DNA of 64,000 bases from DATLFA01 sp035525225 (GCA_035525225.1 DATLFA010000010.1:62001-126000); one strand, 5' to 3'; numbered from the stretch's first letter, positions 1 to 8,448 are shown. Notes: generated from the letters alone by a model not told the origin. Numbers and translations: made by a program.

Positions 1-1
1 G

Positions 2-955
2 CTCGGTCCGTCGCTCGGCGCCATGGTCGTCGAGGTCGGCACCTGGCGTTGGGCGTTCTGGATCAGCGTGCCGATCGGTGTCATCGTGGTGCTCCTCGGC
101 GCGCGCACGTTCCGTGAGAGCTCGGCCGAAGAGTTGGTTAAAGGACCACTGCCGGATCCGATCGGCGCGCTGGCGTTGATGGCCGGCCTCACACTGTGGA
201 TCCTCGGGCTCATCAAGACACCGACATGGGGATGGGCCGATGGTCGCACCGCCGGTTCGCTCGCGTTCGGCACGGCATTGATCGCGTACCTGCTGTGGCG
301 CTCGGCCCACGTACGCAATCCCATGCTCAACCGTCGCTTGCTCGGCTACCGCAACATGCGACTCGCAGCGTTGATGTCGATCGGCTTCGGCACCGGGTTC
401 TTCGCGATGTCGCTCGGGCTCGTGCTGTTCCTCGTGCAAGTGTCGGACTACAGCGTGGTGCGCGCCGGCGCACTCGTGACACCGATCGCGGCGACGGTGA
501 CATTGCTCTCGCCGGTCTCCGGACGGTTGGCCGACCACCTCGGCCATCGCGTCATCGCCGTACCCGCGGGCATCGCGTGGTGTGCCGGATCGTTCTGGCT
601 GCTCGCGTTCGTCGACGGCACACCCGACCTCGCGCGCGTGTGGTTTCCCGCGATGTTCATGCTCGGCATCGGATCAGGATTGGCTTGGCCGACCATCCAC
701 GGCATCCCGGTGATCGAGAATCCCCACGAGCGAACTCGGCTCTGCCGTCGCGACCAATCAGACCGTGCAGCGCGTCGCGGGCGCGCTCGGCGTCGCCATC
801 GCCATCCCTTGATCTCGGGCGAGACCGGCGCGGCCGCGCTGACCCCGTTCCAACACCTCTTCATCCTGATGGCGATCAGCGGCGTCTCGCTGTCCGCGAT
901 CGGCCTCTGGATCCGCACCGCCCCCGCCACACGTTCGCTTGACCCGTTCTCGTGA
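2..955 (+). CDS. MFS transporter, DHA2-like drug exporter (5' partial, two compensating frameshifts)
   Basis: The 3' part of a proton-driven major facilitator exporter of the 14-helix DHA2 group. The reading frame is open from base 2, where it encodes a GPSLGA segment followed by WRWAFWISVPIG, the usual DHA2 loop and helix, so the true start lies left of the window. Hydrophobic helices follow to the end, with GRLADHLGHR as the inter-helix MFS motif. Between about 725 and 808 the frame reads an Arg-rich, non-membrane stretch, while the neighbouring frame reads ELGSAVATNQTVQRVAGALG, the conserved DHA2 helix. One extra base in the CCCC run at 722-725 and one missing base near 806-809 would explain this. 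Convergent with the amidase gene. Natural pseudogenisation or sequencing error cannot be separated here. Confidence 0.8.
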   Translation, partial: LGPSLGAMVVEVGTWRWAFWISVPIGVIVVLLGARTFRESSAEELVKGPLPDPIGALALMAGLTLWILGLIKTPTWGWADGRTAGSLAFGTALIAYLLWRSAHVRNPMLNRRLLGYRNMRLAALMSIGFGTGFFAMSLGLVLFLVQVSDYSVVRAGALVTPIAATVTLLSPVSGRLADHLGHRVIAVPAGIAWCAGSFWLLAFVDGTPDLARVWFPAMFMLGIGSGLAWPTIHGIPVIENPHERTRLCRRDQSDRAARRGRARRRHRHPLISGETGAAALTPFQHLFILMAISGVSLSAIGLWIRTAPATRSLDPFS

Positions 956-981
956 ACATGGTCCGCAGGCCTGACGCTGGG

Positions 982-2406
982 TTAGAGCGCGGGGCGGGTG
1001 AAGGGGAACGCGGCTTGCAGGCGGGCCGCCACCGGCAACAGTGCCGCCTCGTCGAAATGGCGGGCGACGAGTTGCACCGACAGCGGAAGTCCCTCGGCCG
1101 TCGTGCCGCACGGCACCGACATCGCGGGGTGGCCGCTGACGCTGGCGAGAGCCAGGAACGGCAGGCCGCCGTAGGTGATGCCACCGTGCTCGGCGGGTGA
1201 CTGTCCGGCCACGGTCGCCGGCGGATGTTCGTGGGGCCACGCGACGACCGCAGTGGTGGGGAACATCACGACATCGGTTTGTTCGAGTTCGTCGTCGAGT
1301 TGCGCCCGTAGTTGTTTGGCCTCGTAAACCGCGCGTGTGTAATCGGCCGCACCGAGCCGGCGACCGGCATCGAGGAACTCGCGCGAATACGGGGCCAACT
1401 CGTCCCAGTGCGCGTCGGCAATGTCTTCGAGACGGCCCAGCACCGCACCGGCGATGAGATCGAACATCACGAAAAACGGATGGCGACCCGCGATGCGCAT
1501 CGTCGACTCGCGAACCGACAATCCCGACTGCGCGAGCGCGTCTGCTGCCGCGTGCAACGCAGCGGCGATGTCGTCGTCGACCGCGCCCATGCCGAGATCG
1601 GTGCCCCACGCCACCGTGGTCTGCGCTGCAGGGGAGCGCGCCGCGTCGAGATAGTGGGCCTTCGGTTGCCGTGACGATGTGGGATCGGCCGGGTGATGGC
1701 CGGCGATGATGTCCATCATGAGTGCGAGGTCGTCCACGGTCCGTGCCATGGGGCCGACCGTCTCGCTCGGATGGTCGGCGAGGCGGGCGCTCACTTCGCA
1801 CGGCACGCGCCCATACGTCGGCTTGAGCCCGCTAACGCCGCACCACGCCGCCGGTAGGCGAATGGAACCGCCGGCGTCGCTTCCGAGGCCGATCGCGCTC
1901 ATGCCGGCTGCGATCGCGGCGGCGGTGCCCCCGCTCGAGCCGCCCGTGGTGCGCGACAGGTCGTGCGGATTGCACGCGCGCGGACCGAACATCGTGAAGG
2001 TCTCGGCGGCGAGCCCGAACTCGGGCGTGTTGGCCTTGCCGATGACGATCGCGCCGGCAGCGCGCATGCGCGTCACGACCGGCGCGTCGTGATCAGGCAC
2101 GTTCTGCCGGTGCACCGCCGAGCCGTGGGTCGTGCGCAGCCCTGCGGTGCCGATCAGGTCCTTCACGCAGAAGGGCACGCCGTGTAACGGTCGGTCGCTC
2201 GGATGATCGTCGGCGTGGGCCGCGTCGCGCCGGGCCTCTTCGGCGTTCACGGTGATGAATGCGCCGACCTTCGCATCGAGCGCGTCGATGCGCGCGAGTG
2301 TCGCATCGACGAGCTCACGCGCCGAAATCTGGCGCGAACGGATCAGCTCGGCCTGGTCGATGCCGGACAACCACAGCAGTTCTCGATCGACGATGGATTT
2401 GCTCAT
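982..2406 (-). CDS. Amidase, amidase-signature family
   Basis: A 474-residue Ser-cisSer-Lys amide hydrolase, cytoplasmic, probably cutting a small carboxamide; the substrate is not predictable. The triad is visible as Lys82 in CVKDLIG, Ser157 in GGSSGG and Ser181 in DAGGSIR. Length is typical of the family. The ATG at 2404-2406 overlaps the stop of the upstream amidohydrolase gene in an ATGA arrangement, so the two are almost certainly translationally coupled and may act in sequence on one compound. The GatA subunit of the tRNA amidotransferase shares the fold, but no gatB or gatC is nearby, so a stand-alone catabolic amidase is more likely. Confidence 0.9.
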   Translation of the reverse strand: MSKSIVDRELLWLSGIDQAELIRSRQISARELVDATLARIDALDAKVGAFITVNAEEARRDAAHADDHPSDRPLHGVPFCVKDLIGTAGLRTTHGSAVHRQNVPDHDAPVVTRMRAAGAIVIGKANTPEFGLAAETFTMFGPRACNPHDLSRTTGGSSGGTAAAIAAGMSAIGLGSDAGGSIRLPAAWCGVSGLKPTYGRVPCEVSARLADHPSETVGPMARTVDDLALMMDIIAGHHPADPTSSRQPKAHYLDAARSPAAQTTVAWGTDLGMGAVDDDIAAALHAAADALAQSGLSVRESTMRIAGRHPFFVMFDLIAGAVLGRLEDIADAHWDELAPYSREFLDAGRRLGAADYTRAVYEAKQLRAQLDDELEQTDVVMFPTTAVVAWPHEHPPATVAGQSPAEHGGITYGGLPFLALASVSGHPAMSVPCGTTAEGLPLSVQLVARHFDEAALLPVAARLQAAFPFTRPAL

Positions 2407-3521
2407 GATGCACCGAACCCGTAGATGCGCTGCGCGTTGCCGGCCAGGATGGCGTGGCGCTCGTCGCTGGGCACGCCCGCGAACGTGGCGTTGATCGTCT
2501 TCCACGAGTAGGGCCAATCGGAGACGATGTGCGGATAGTCGTTGGACCACAGCATGCGTTGCACCCCCACACGGTGGCGGTTGTCGACGGCATAGGTGTC
2601 GGTGACGAACGCCGCCGGGAAATGTCGCTGCATGTACTCGCTCGGCAGCATCGCCAACCGTTGGTTGCGCAGCGCCGCGTGCGAGTGACGGAGGTAGTTG
2701 TCGTCGGCCTGCTCGGCGAAGTACGGCAACCACCCGCAGTCGACCTCGGTGAGCACGATCGTCAGCGAAGGAAAACGGTCGAGCACACCGGAGAAGATGA
2801 ACTGCAGCATGCGGTTGGGCGCGTCGTAGAAGTGCACGGTGCCCGGGAGCGCCGTCGCCTTGAGCTCGCGCGGCATCTCGTTGCCGAGGCCGACGTGGAT
2901 CGTCAGCGGCTTGCCCGACTCCGCGATACGAGCCCACACCGCGTCGTCTTCGGGCTCGATGTCGAGCGTGCCGTTGGGATAGCAGCGCAACAGGAACGCC
3001 CTGATCCCGGGTAGCTGTATCACCCGGTCGATCTCGGCGAGCGCCGAGTCGACACCGCGATGGGGAATGATCGCCACGCCGGCGAGGCGGTCGGGGGCAT
3101 ACGAGGCGAAGTCCGACACGAAGTCGTTGAATGCCCGCACCATCTCGAGGTGGACGGCGTCGTCGGCGACACCGGAGATCCATTGCGAGATGGCGCTGGG
3201 GAAGATCACCTCGGCGTCGACACCGTCGAGATCCATCTCGCCGATGCGCGCTTTCGGGTCGTAGCTGCCGGCGTTGATGTCCTCGAAACGGCACCAGCGC
3301 CCGAGATCCTCAGGACGGCGGCCGGCACACGAGCCCCAACCGAACGCCATCGGTCGCTCGGCGGTTGCCATGACCCATGCGTCGCCCTCGGCCATCGACT
3401 CGATCCGCGGCACCGCGTCGCGCACCTTCGCGGACACCCGCGAGGTCCACAGATCACCCGGTTCGTTGTAGTGACCGTCCGCGGAGATCAATCGGTACTG
3501 CCGAGATGCAGTCGTCGTCAT
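2403..3521 (-). CDS. Metal-dependent amidohydrolase (amidohydrolase_2 / COG2159)
   Basis: A 372-residue TIM-barrel hydrolase or decarboxylase of the ACMSD-like amidohydrolase_2 family. The N-terminus carries ISADGH in place of the usual HxH metal pair, as in many actinobacterial members; a central histidine lies in LTIHVGLGNE and the distal aspartate in LWSNDYPH. The start at 3521 gives MTTTASRQYRLIS and has a G-rich ribosome site (AAGGGGG) just upstream on the minus strand. First gene of a two-gene leftward operon with the amidase, and divergent from the flavin reductase at 3584, with which it shares a control region of about 60 bp. Reaction and substrate are not known. Confidence 0.85.
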   Translation of the reverse strand: MTTTASRQYRLISADGHYNEPGDLWTSRVSAKVRDAVPRIESMAEGDAWVMATAERPMAFGWGSCAGRRPEDLGRWCRFEDINAGSYDPKARIGEMDLDGVDAEVIFPSAISQWISGVADDAVHLEMVRAFNDFVSDFASYAPDRLAGVAIIPHRGVDSALAEIDRVIQLPGIRAFLLRCYPNGTLDIEPEDDAVWARIAESGKPLTIHVGLGNEMPRELKATALPGTVHFYDAPNRMLQFIFSGVLDRFPSLTIVLTEVDCGWLPYFAEQADDNYLRHSHAALRNQRLAMLPSEYMQRHFPAAFVTDTYAVDNRHRVGVQRMLWSNDYPHIVSDWPYSWKTINATFAGVPSDERHAILAGNAQRIYGFGAS

Positions 3522-3583
3522 CGTGGGCCCCCTTCGTCGTGACAGTTCTAGTGCATGATGTCGGCGAACAGAAAGGCATGGCA

Positions 3584-5569
3584 ATGGAGCCGCGAGTCAC
3601 AGGCGTATTCGACCCGCTGCGCATCGGTTCGATCACCGTGGCGAATCGTCTCTTCGTGAGCGCGCACGCGACGCAGTTCGTCGAAGACGACCCGACCGGA
3701 TTTCACCGCTGGTCGGTGTTCGGCGCCCGTGCCCGCGCCTACTACGAAGAGCGGGCGCGCGGCGGCTTCGGTCTGCAGATCATCGGCCAGACGCAAGTGC
3801 ATCCCCAGTCGGGCACCGATCGACCGTCGGCCTACGGCGACGCAGCGGCCGAGGCGTGTCGCGCCATTGCCGATGCGTGTCACCGCCACGACTCGAAAGT
3901 GTTCGTGCAACTGAACCACAACGGCCGTGAGCGAGGCAGTAGCGGGCCCGACGGCTGGCAACCGCTGTGGAGCGCGTCGTCGATGCCCGCCGGTCACGGC
4001 GAGATGACCAAGGCGATGGACCGATCCGAGATCGCGGAGTTGATCGCCGCATTCGCCCGTGCCGCGACATTGTGTCGCGACGCCGGCGCCGACGGTGTCG
4101 AGATCCACGCCGCGCATCCCCACATGCTGGGTGAGTGGCTCACCTCGACGTACAACCGCCGCGCCGACGACTACGGTGGCTCGCTGACCAATCGGTTGCG
4201 CATCGTGATCGAGATCGTCGAGGCGGTGCGGGCGGCGGTCGGTCGCGAGTTCGTCGTCGGCGCACGTGTCAATGGTGCGTGGATGCCGGACGTGGTCACG
4301 CTCGACGAAGGCATCGAGATGGCCGAACGGTTGCACGCGACGGGTGCGCTCGACTTTCTCGACGTGAGCGGCGTGCCGACGATCGGCAGCATCGGTACGC
4401 CGTTCGGCCCCATCATCCCGTGGGCCGCGGCGATCAAGCGCGCCCTGCCCTCGACGATCGTGATGGGCGCGGGGCGCGTCGTGTCGCCCCCACAGGCCGA
4501 GGCGATCATCGCCAGCGGCGATGTCGACATGGTGGCCATGACACGGGCCAGCATCGCCGACCCCGCGCTGCCCGACAAAGCGCGCCACGGTCGAGCGGCC
4601 GAGGTGCGGGTGTGCGTCGGAGCAGGGCAGGGATGCCTCATGCGCAACCGTGATCGGCGTCCGCTGGCGTGCCAGCAGAACGCGGCGGTCGGTCGTGAGG
4701 CCGAGTGGGGGATCGCGACGATGACCCGCGCGACGCAACCCCGCCGTCTCGTGGTGGTCGGTGGCGGCCCCGCGGGCCTCGAGGCGGCGGTGGTGGCGGC
4801 TTCGCGGGGCCACGACGTCACGCTCTTCGAGAGCGACACCTCGCTCGGCGGTCAGTTGCGTCTCATCGTGCGCAACTCGCGGCGTGAAGAGTTCAACCGC
4901 ATCGTCGAATGGCGAGTCGCGCAACTCGCGCAACTCGACGTGGGGGTGCGGCTCGCGCACCGCGCGACGGTCGACGCGATCCTGGCCGAGAGTCCCGACG
5001 ACGTCATCCTCGCCACCGGTTCGCGCCCGCGAACCCACGGCTGGCATGCGGGCGCGGCGTCAGGCGGCCCACTCCCTGGGTCAGACCAGGCGCACGTGGC
5101 GTCGACGTGGGATGCGCTACGAGGAGTCTGCGATGATGCCGCGCATGTGGTCGTGATCGACGCGCACGGCTATCACCACACCACCGATGTCGTCGAATAC
5201 CTGGCGGCGCGAAACGTACGCACGACAGTGCTCACCGCGGCGTCGGTGTTCGCCCCGGGAGTCGACGACCACGACCGTCCCGACGTGTTCCGAGTGTTGC
5301 GTGACCGTCCCGTCGAGATCGTCGTGTCCGCGATCGTCGAATCGATCGGTGCGGACCGTGTGGTTTTGCGCGATGCGTTCCGCGGTGGGTCGAGGGTTCT
5401 CGATGGCGTCGACCGGGTCGTGTTGTCGATCGGTCAAGATCCCGTCGACGAACTGTGGTTGGCGCTGCACGATCGCGGTGTCGACGCACGGCGCATCGGC
5501 GACTGTGTCACGCCCAGGGGCATCGAACATGCGGTGTTCGAAGGGCACGGCGCGGGCCGCGCGATCTGA
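3584..5569 (+). CDS. Old-yellow-enzyme-type FMN/FAD oxidoreductase (2,4-dienoyl-CoA reductase / trimethylamine dehydrogenase-like)
   Basis: A 661-residue two-domain flavoprotein: an N-terminal FMN TIM barrel (about 1-340; HAAHPHMLGEWLTSTYN and the DYGGSLTNR segment are typical) followed by a FAD/NAD(P) domain opening with VVVGGGPAGLEAA. Family members reduce enoyl or dienoyl substrates or demethylate amines, passing electrons through a 4Fe-4S cluster held by four cysteines. Here the cluster loop reads CVGAGQGC (Cys344 and Cys351) with the last cysteine at 363; the usual second cysteine is Ala347. ATG 3584 is chosen because GAAAGG at 3571-3576 lies at a good distance; ATG 3578 is in frame but too close to it. 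Divergent from the amidohydrolase operon. Confidence 0.88.
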   Translation: MEPRVTGVFDPLRIGSITVANRLFVSAHATQFVEDDPTGFHRWSVFGARARAYYEERARGGFGLQIIGQTQVHPQSGTDRPSAYGDAAAEACRAIADACHRHDSKVFVQLNHNGRERGSSGPDGWQPLWSASSMPAGHGEMTKAMDRSEIAELIAAFARAATLCRDAGADGVEIHAAHPHMLGEWLTSTYNRRADDYGGSLTNRLRIVIEIVEAVRAAVGREFVVGARVNGAWMPDVVTLDEGIEMAERLHATGALDFLDVSGVPTIGSIGTPFGPIIPWAAAIKRALPSTIVMGAGRVVSPPQAEAIIASGDVDMVAMTRASIADPALPDKARHGRAAEVRVCVGAGQGCLMRNRDRRPLACQQNAAVGREAEWGIATMTRATQPRRLVVVGGGPAGLEAAVVAASRGHDVTLFESDTSLGGQLRLIVRNSRREEFNRIVEWRVAQLAQLDVGVRLAHRATVDAILAESPDDVILATGSRPRTHGWHAGAASGGPLPGSDQAHVASTWDALRGVCDDAAHVVVIDAHGYHHTTDVVEYLAARNVRTTVLTAASVFAPGVDDHDRPDVFRVLRDRPVEIVVSAIVESIGADRVVLRDAFRGGSRVLDGVDRVVLSIGQDPVDELWLALHDRGVDARRIGDCVTPRGIEHAVFEGHGAGRAI

Positions 5570-5576
5570 ACTGGTA

Positions 5577-5604
5577 TTCCGCTCTGCCCGAGGCCGCTCG
5601 GGCC
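5577..5604 (-). repeat. Dispersed GGCCCGAGCGGCC element, copy 1
   Basis: On the minus strand it reads GGCCCGAGCGGCC, then a short spacer, then AGAGCGGAA. It starts within the stop codon of the DUF427 gene and fills the gap to the convergent reductase gene. Confidence 0.65.
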
Positions 5605-5951
5605 TATGCGACGGTCAGCTGCACGCGCTCGTTGTAGAAACACAGCAGGCCCGCGATCAGCTTGGCCTCGGGTACGGGGGTTTTGTAGGACCACACGATG
5701 TTCTCGTGGGTGGCGCCGCCCACTTCGAGCGACCAATACGACGCGTCGCCTTTCCACGGGCATGTGGTGTGATGATCGGTCGGCCGCAGCAGGTCGGTGC
5801 GCACATCATGAGGCGGCAGGTAGTAACGGGCGGGCAGGCCCTTCTCCTCGAGCAGGACGGGCCCATAGGAATCGGCCACAGTGTCGTCGCCGACTCGCAC
5901 GACGACGTGCAGATCGGTCGGTGTGATCGCGATGCGAGACATCTGGCTCAT
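5604..5951 (-). CDS. DUF427 domain protein
   Basis: A 115-residue small soluble protein. The core DUF427 pattern is clear: YYLPPHDVRTDLL, then TTCPWKGDASYWSLEV, then VWSYKTPVPEAKLIAGLLCFY. DUF427 proteins are common in actinobacteria and fungi and have no settled function. The start at 5951 gives MSQMSRIAITPTD; a second Met three codons on is possible. Divergent from the SnoaL-like gene, with a shared 60 bp gap; convergent with the flavin reductase. Confidence 0.88.
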   Translation of the reverse strand: MSQMSRIAITPTDLHVVVRVGDDTVADSYGPVLLEEKGLPARYYLPPHDVRTDLLRPTDHHTTCPWKGDASYWSLEVGGATHENIVWSYKTPVPEAKLIAGLLCFYNERVQLTVA

Positions 5952-6011
5952 GTTCGTTACCCAACCCTCTGGCGATGCGATACTTTCACACAGAGCGGGA
6001 AGGTGGGGCGC

Positions 6012-6428
6012 ATGGCCGACGACGTCATCGTCCGATTCTGGCGAGGCATCGACGAGCACGACTGGGATCTCGTCGCGTCGACGCTCGCCGACAACTTCGA
6101 GCGACACGGCATGTTCGGCACCGAAGCCGATACCTGCCGCGGCAAGGCCAACTACCTGCGCTTCGTGTCGGGCGTGATCGGCCGGATGCAGCACCACACG
6201 CTGAAGGCACGCAAGATCTTCTTCTCGGCCGACGGCCGCCAAGCAGTCGCCGAGTGCATCGAGACGATCCGCACCGAAGGCGAGGACGATCTCGTGATGC
6301 ACTTCATGAACATCATGGATCTCAACGCCGATGGCTTGATCGAGCGGCTCGACATCTTCTGGAAGACACCACCACGCCTGCCGCCGTGGTGGATCACACC
6401 CGAAGCGATCTTGAACTCGGTGAAGTAA
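6012..6428 (+). CDS. SnoaL-like / nuclear-transport-factor-2 fold protein
   Basis: A 138-residue protein with the alpha+beta cone pattern of the NTF2-like superfamily: an N-terminal helix containing FWRGIDEHDWDLVASTL, an ARKIFFSADGRQAVAECIETI strand pair and a final NADGLIERLDIFW strand. Such proteins act as isomerases, hydrolases or ligand binders, and sequence alone does not choose between them. ATG 6012 follows a G-rich ribosome site (GGAAGGTGGGG, 5998-6008). It ends in a Pro- and Trp-rich tail (PPRLPPWWITPEA). Monocistronic to judge from its surroundings. Confidence 0.72.
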   Translation: MADDVIVRFWRGIDEHDWDLVASTLADNFERHGMFGTEADTCRGKANYLRFVSGVIGRMQHHTLKARKIFFSADGRQAVAECIETIRTEGEDDLVMHFMNIMDLNADGLIERLDIFWKTPPRLPPWWITPEAILNSVK

Positions 6429-6486
6429 CCCCGAAGCCGGAAAAATAGGTTGCGTCAAGCAACTCACTCGTTCTCTAGTGCGTTCT

Positions 6487-7041
6487 ATGATGCAACGTAC
6501 TCCAGCACTCGCCTCCGTTCCGGGCCGCGACGGGACCCACCCTGCCGCCTCGCCTGTCGACCCACGTCGCCGGCGCCACGTCCGCAGCCTCGAGCCCGCC
6601 GACCGTGACGCGCTGCGGGCGATGTTCGACCGGCTCTCGCCCGAGAGCCGCTACCGGCGCTTCCTCTCGCCGGCGGCGTCGTTCGATGTCGCCCTGCGCA
6701 ACGTCTTCGGCCTCGACTACGTGCAGCGCGACGCGATCGTCGCCGCCTTGCACGGCGAGATCATCGGCCTTGCCGAATGCCATTCGCTCCGGCGGGCACC
6801 CCGCGAACTCGAAGTCGCCGTGACCGTCGACGACGCGTATCACCGTAGGGGTCTCGGCCGCGAGTTGCTCGACCTGGTGATCGAGCGGGCGTTCCACCAC
6901 GGCGCCGCCAATGTGCACGCGAACGTGTTGGCCGAGAACCGGCCGATGCTCGAGCTGCTCTCCAAGATCGCGCCGCACGCACACAAGGAACTCGACCGGG
7001 GCGTCGTCGACTTCGTCTTCCCGCTCCCGACGAGCGCGTGA
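6487..7041 (+). CDS. GNAT family N-acetyltransferase
   Basis: A 184-residue acetyl-CoA-dependent acetyltransferase. Motif A, which binds the CoA pyrophosphate, is VDDAYHRRGLGRELL (RxGxG form), followed by the Asn-containing NVLAENRPMLELLSKIA motif B region. The segment LSPESRYRRFLSP is typical of the GNAT domain fused to acetate-CoA ligases and of related stand-alone proteins that acetylate lysines. About 35 N-terminal residues are Pro/Arg-rich and probably disordered. ATG 6487 is taken as start; ATG 6490 and GTG 6478 are in frame, and no good ribosome site decides between them. Confidence 0.8.
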   Translation: MMQRTPALASVPGRDGTHPAASPVDPRRRRHVRSLEPADRDALRAMFDRLSPESRYRRFLSPAASFDVALRNVFGLDYVQRDAIVAALHGEIIGLAECHSLRRAPRELEVAVTVDDAYHRRGLGRELLDLVIERAFHHGAANVHANVLAENRPMLELLSKIAPHAHKELDRGVVDFVFPLPTSA

Positions 7042-7092
7042 GCCCACGTCGACGCGCGATGGCAATGCGAACACGAACCGAGGAACGAATCG

Positions 7093-7355
7093 ATGAAGTA
7101 CGAAGTCTCGATCGACATCGACGCCGACCTGCCCCGTGTATGGGAGATCTTGACTGGTTTCACCTGGGAGGCCGGCCGGCTCGGCCTCACCACCATCGCA
7201 TCACACTGTCTCGAGCAAACCGCGCCGGGCACGACGACCGTCACGCTGCCATCCGCCAGCGCGGCGCGCTGGCGCCCGTCGTGTGGCTGTTGAGCAAGTC
7301 GATGTTGCGCCGCTACCTCGACTACGAGCGCCGAGGGCTGAAAGCGCGTAGTGAG
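7093..7355 (+). pseudogene. Decayed SRPBCC-family (polyketide cyclase-like) gene
   Basis: The first codons read MKYEVSIDIDADLPRVWEIL, the exact opening of the SRPBCC ligand-binding fold, then jump to a C-terminal part (TIASHCLEQTAPGTTTVTL) with about 60 residues missing compared with the usual 140-150. The annotated frame stops at 7293, but another frame carries on with GALAPVVWLLSKSMLRRYLD and YERRGLKARSE, the normal C-terminal helix. One base is missing near 7250. Internal deletion plus frameshift mark this as a pseudogene. It follows the GNAT gene and runs into the tail of the convergent Dabb gene. Confidence 0.75.
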
Positions 7356-7366
7356 AAGAAGACCGG

Positions 7367-8035
7367 TCACCAACCGAGGATCGTCGTTGCCGCCGGGCAA
7401 TAGACGTGGGCGACACCGGGCAGGACCACCCGCTGCGGGCTTTCCGGATCGAACCATGGGTCGACGTAGCCCCAGTGGTAGGGGCTGACCATGTAGTCGA
7501 CGCGCAGCCCCGAGACCTCTTGGAACTCCTGTTCCCACACGTGGGTCCACCGCCGTGGACCGATGGTGAAGTCGTCGTCGACGCGGTGATACGCCCAATT
7601 GCGAATGGCGTCGATGTACCGGGGCATGCCGGTGAGCACCCGATCGAACTCGAGCGCCTTGGGTGATGGCGTCGCCCGGTCGACTTCGAGGAACAGCGTG
7701 CGTTTGACGCAGTCGGCGATCGTCGCATCGGCGATGTGCACGTTGGTCGATTCGAATTGCACGACGTCGGTCCGCGTGACGACGCGCTCGAACAAGTCCG
7801 CGTGATCGGCGAGGCGCAGTTGGTCGAGCCACGAAGGGCACTGATCGCGCGCCGCGAACGCGAGATCCCACGTGTAGTCGCCACCGCCGACGGTGTTGGG
7901 GTAATGACGCCCGAGATGTGCGTGGTTGAGGCCGGGCACTCGGCCACCCACCGATCGCAGTTCGCGTTCGAACGCCGCGAGGTCGTCGGCGGATGATTGC
8001 GGATCAATGTGGATCAGTGCGATTCGCCGGTACAT
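7367..8035 (-). CDS. Tandem Dabb-type (stress-responsive A/B barrel-like) protein
   Basis: A 222-residue soluble protein that seems to contain two dimeric alpha/beta-barrel (ferredoxin-like) modules. The first opens with YRRIALIHIDPQ and contains VPGLNHAHLGRH; the second spans CVKRTLFLEVDR to the WTHVWEQEFQEV and YMVSPYHWGYVDPWF segment. Dabb proteins are often small monooxygenase- or lyase-like enzymes, or have unknown roles. The ATG at 8033-8035 is two bases after the stop of the upstream 111-residue gene, so the two are co-transcribed. Reaction unknown. Confidence 0.68.
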   Translation of the reverse strand: MYRRIALIHIDPQSSADDLAAFERELRSVGGRVPGLNHAHLGRHYPNTVGGGDYTWDLAFAARDQCPSWLDQLRLADHADLFERVVTRTDVVQFESTNVHIADATIADCVKRTLFLEVDRATPSPKALEFDRVLTGMPRYIDAIRNWAYHRVDDDFTIGPRRWTHVWEQEFQEVSGLRVDYMVSPYHWGYVDPWFDPESPQRVVLPGVAHVYCPAATTILGW

Positions 8036-8037
8036 GG

Positions 8038-8373
8038 TCACGCTGCACCGCCGGGCGCTTCGCCATAGGGCGCCAAGAATCGGCGCTGTCGCGCAACGAC
8101 GATGGCGTCGATGCGTTGCCAGAAGTCCGCGACTTCTGTGGAGTCGGTGACACGTCGCTTCATCGCCCACACCGCATCGGCGTCGGGCAACGTGAATTGC
8201 AACACCAACGTGGTGGGCGCGTCATCGAGCTCGATCGGCGGCGTGATGTAGGCGCCGGCGAACGTCATGCCCCGTTCACGTGCCGCGGGCAGATAGTCGG
8301 TCGTGAACAGTTCGTGCACCTCGCGCAGGCGCGTCGGTGGCACTGCCAACTCGTAGATCAACTGAATGGGCAT
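8038..8373 (-). CDS. Small ferredoxin-like-fold protein (NIPSNAP/Dabb-like), function unknown
   Basis: A 111-residue protein with a beta-alpha-beta pattern: MPIQLIYELAVPP, a helix VHELFTTDYLPAARERG, then strands through TLVLQFTLPDADAVW and a C-terminal helix (FWQRIDAIVVARQRRFL). This resembles NIPSNAP or Dabb proteins, and it precedes a tandem Dabb gene with a 2-base gap, so the products may form one hetero-oligomer or pathway. ATG 8373 is preferred over ATG 8406, because the longer form would run through the perfect hairpin at 8391-8417. No catalytic residues can be named. Confidence 0.65.
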   Translation of the reverse strand: MPIQLIYELAVPPTRLREVHELFTTDYLPAARERGMTFAGAYITPPIELDDAPTTLVLQFTLPDADAVWAMKRRVTDSTEVADFWQRIDAIVVARQRRFLAPYGEAPGGAA

Positions 8374-8390
8374 GCCCGATGGTACGCGAA

Positions 8391-8417
8391 CGAGCCCCTG
8401 CGACATGCAGGGGCTCG
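8391..8417 (-). terminator. Perfect 11-bp hairpin, probable terminator
   Basis: CGAGCCCCTGC (8391-8401) and GCAGGGGCTCG (8407-8417) pair perfectly across a 5-base loop. It sits 56 bp beyond the stop of the leftward secreted-repeat gene and just before the start of the next leftward gene. The U-tract is weak on both strands, so termination is plausible but not proven. Confidence 0.5.
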
Positions 8418-8422
8418 TTTCA

Positions 8423-8448
8423 GGCCCGAGCGGCCCTTTGAGCGGGAA
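8423..8448 (+). repeat. Dispersed GGCCCGAGCGGCC element, copy 2
   Basis: GGCCCGAGCGGCC, then CTTT, then GAGCGGGAA. It lies between the secreted-repeat gene and the 8391-8417 hairpin. This copy is close to the consensus. Confidence 0.7.

Noticed and set aside
2407..3294. Upstream extension of the amidase frame (to 3294 on the minus strand)
   Set aside because: This part is the shadow of the amidohydrolase gene; the amidase start at 2406 has an ATGA overlap and matches the family.
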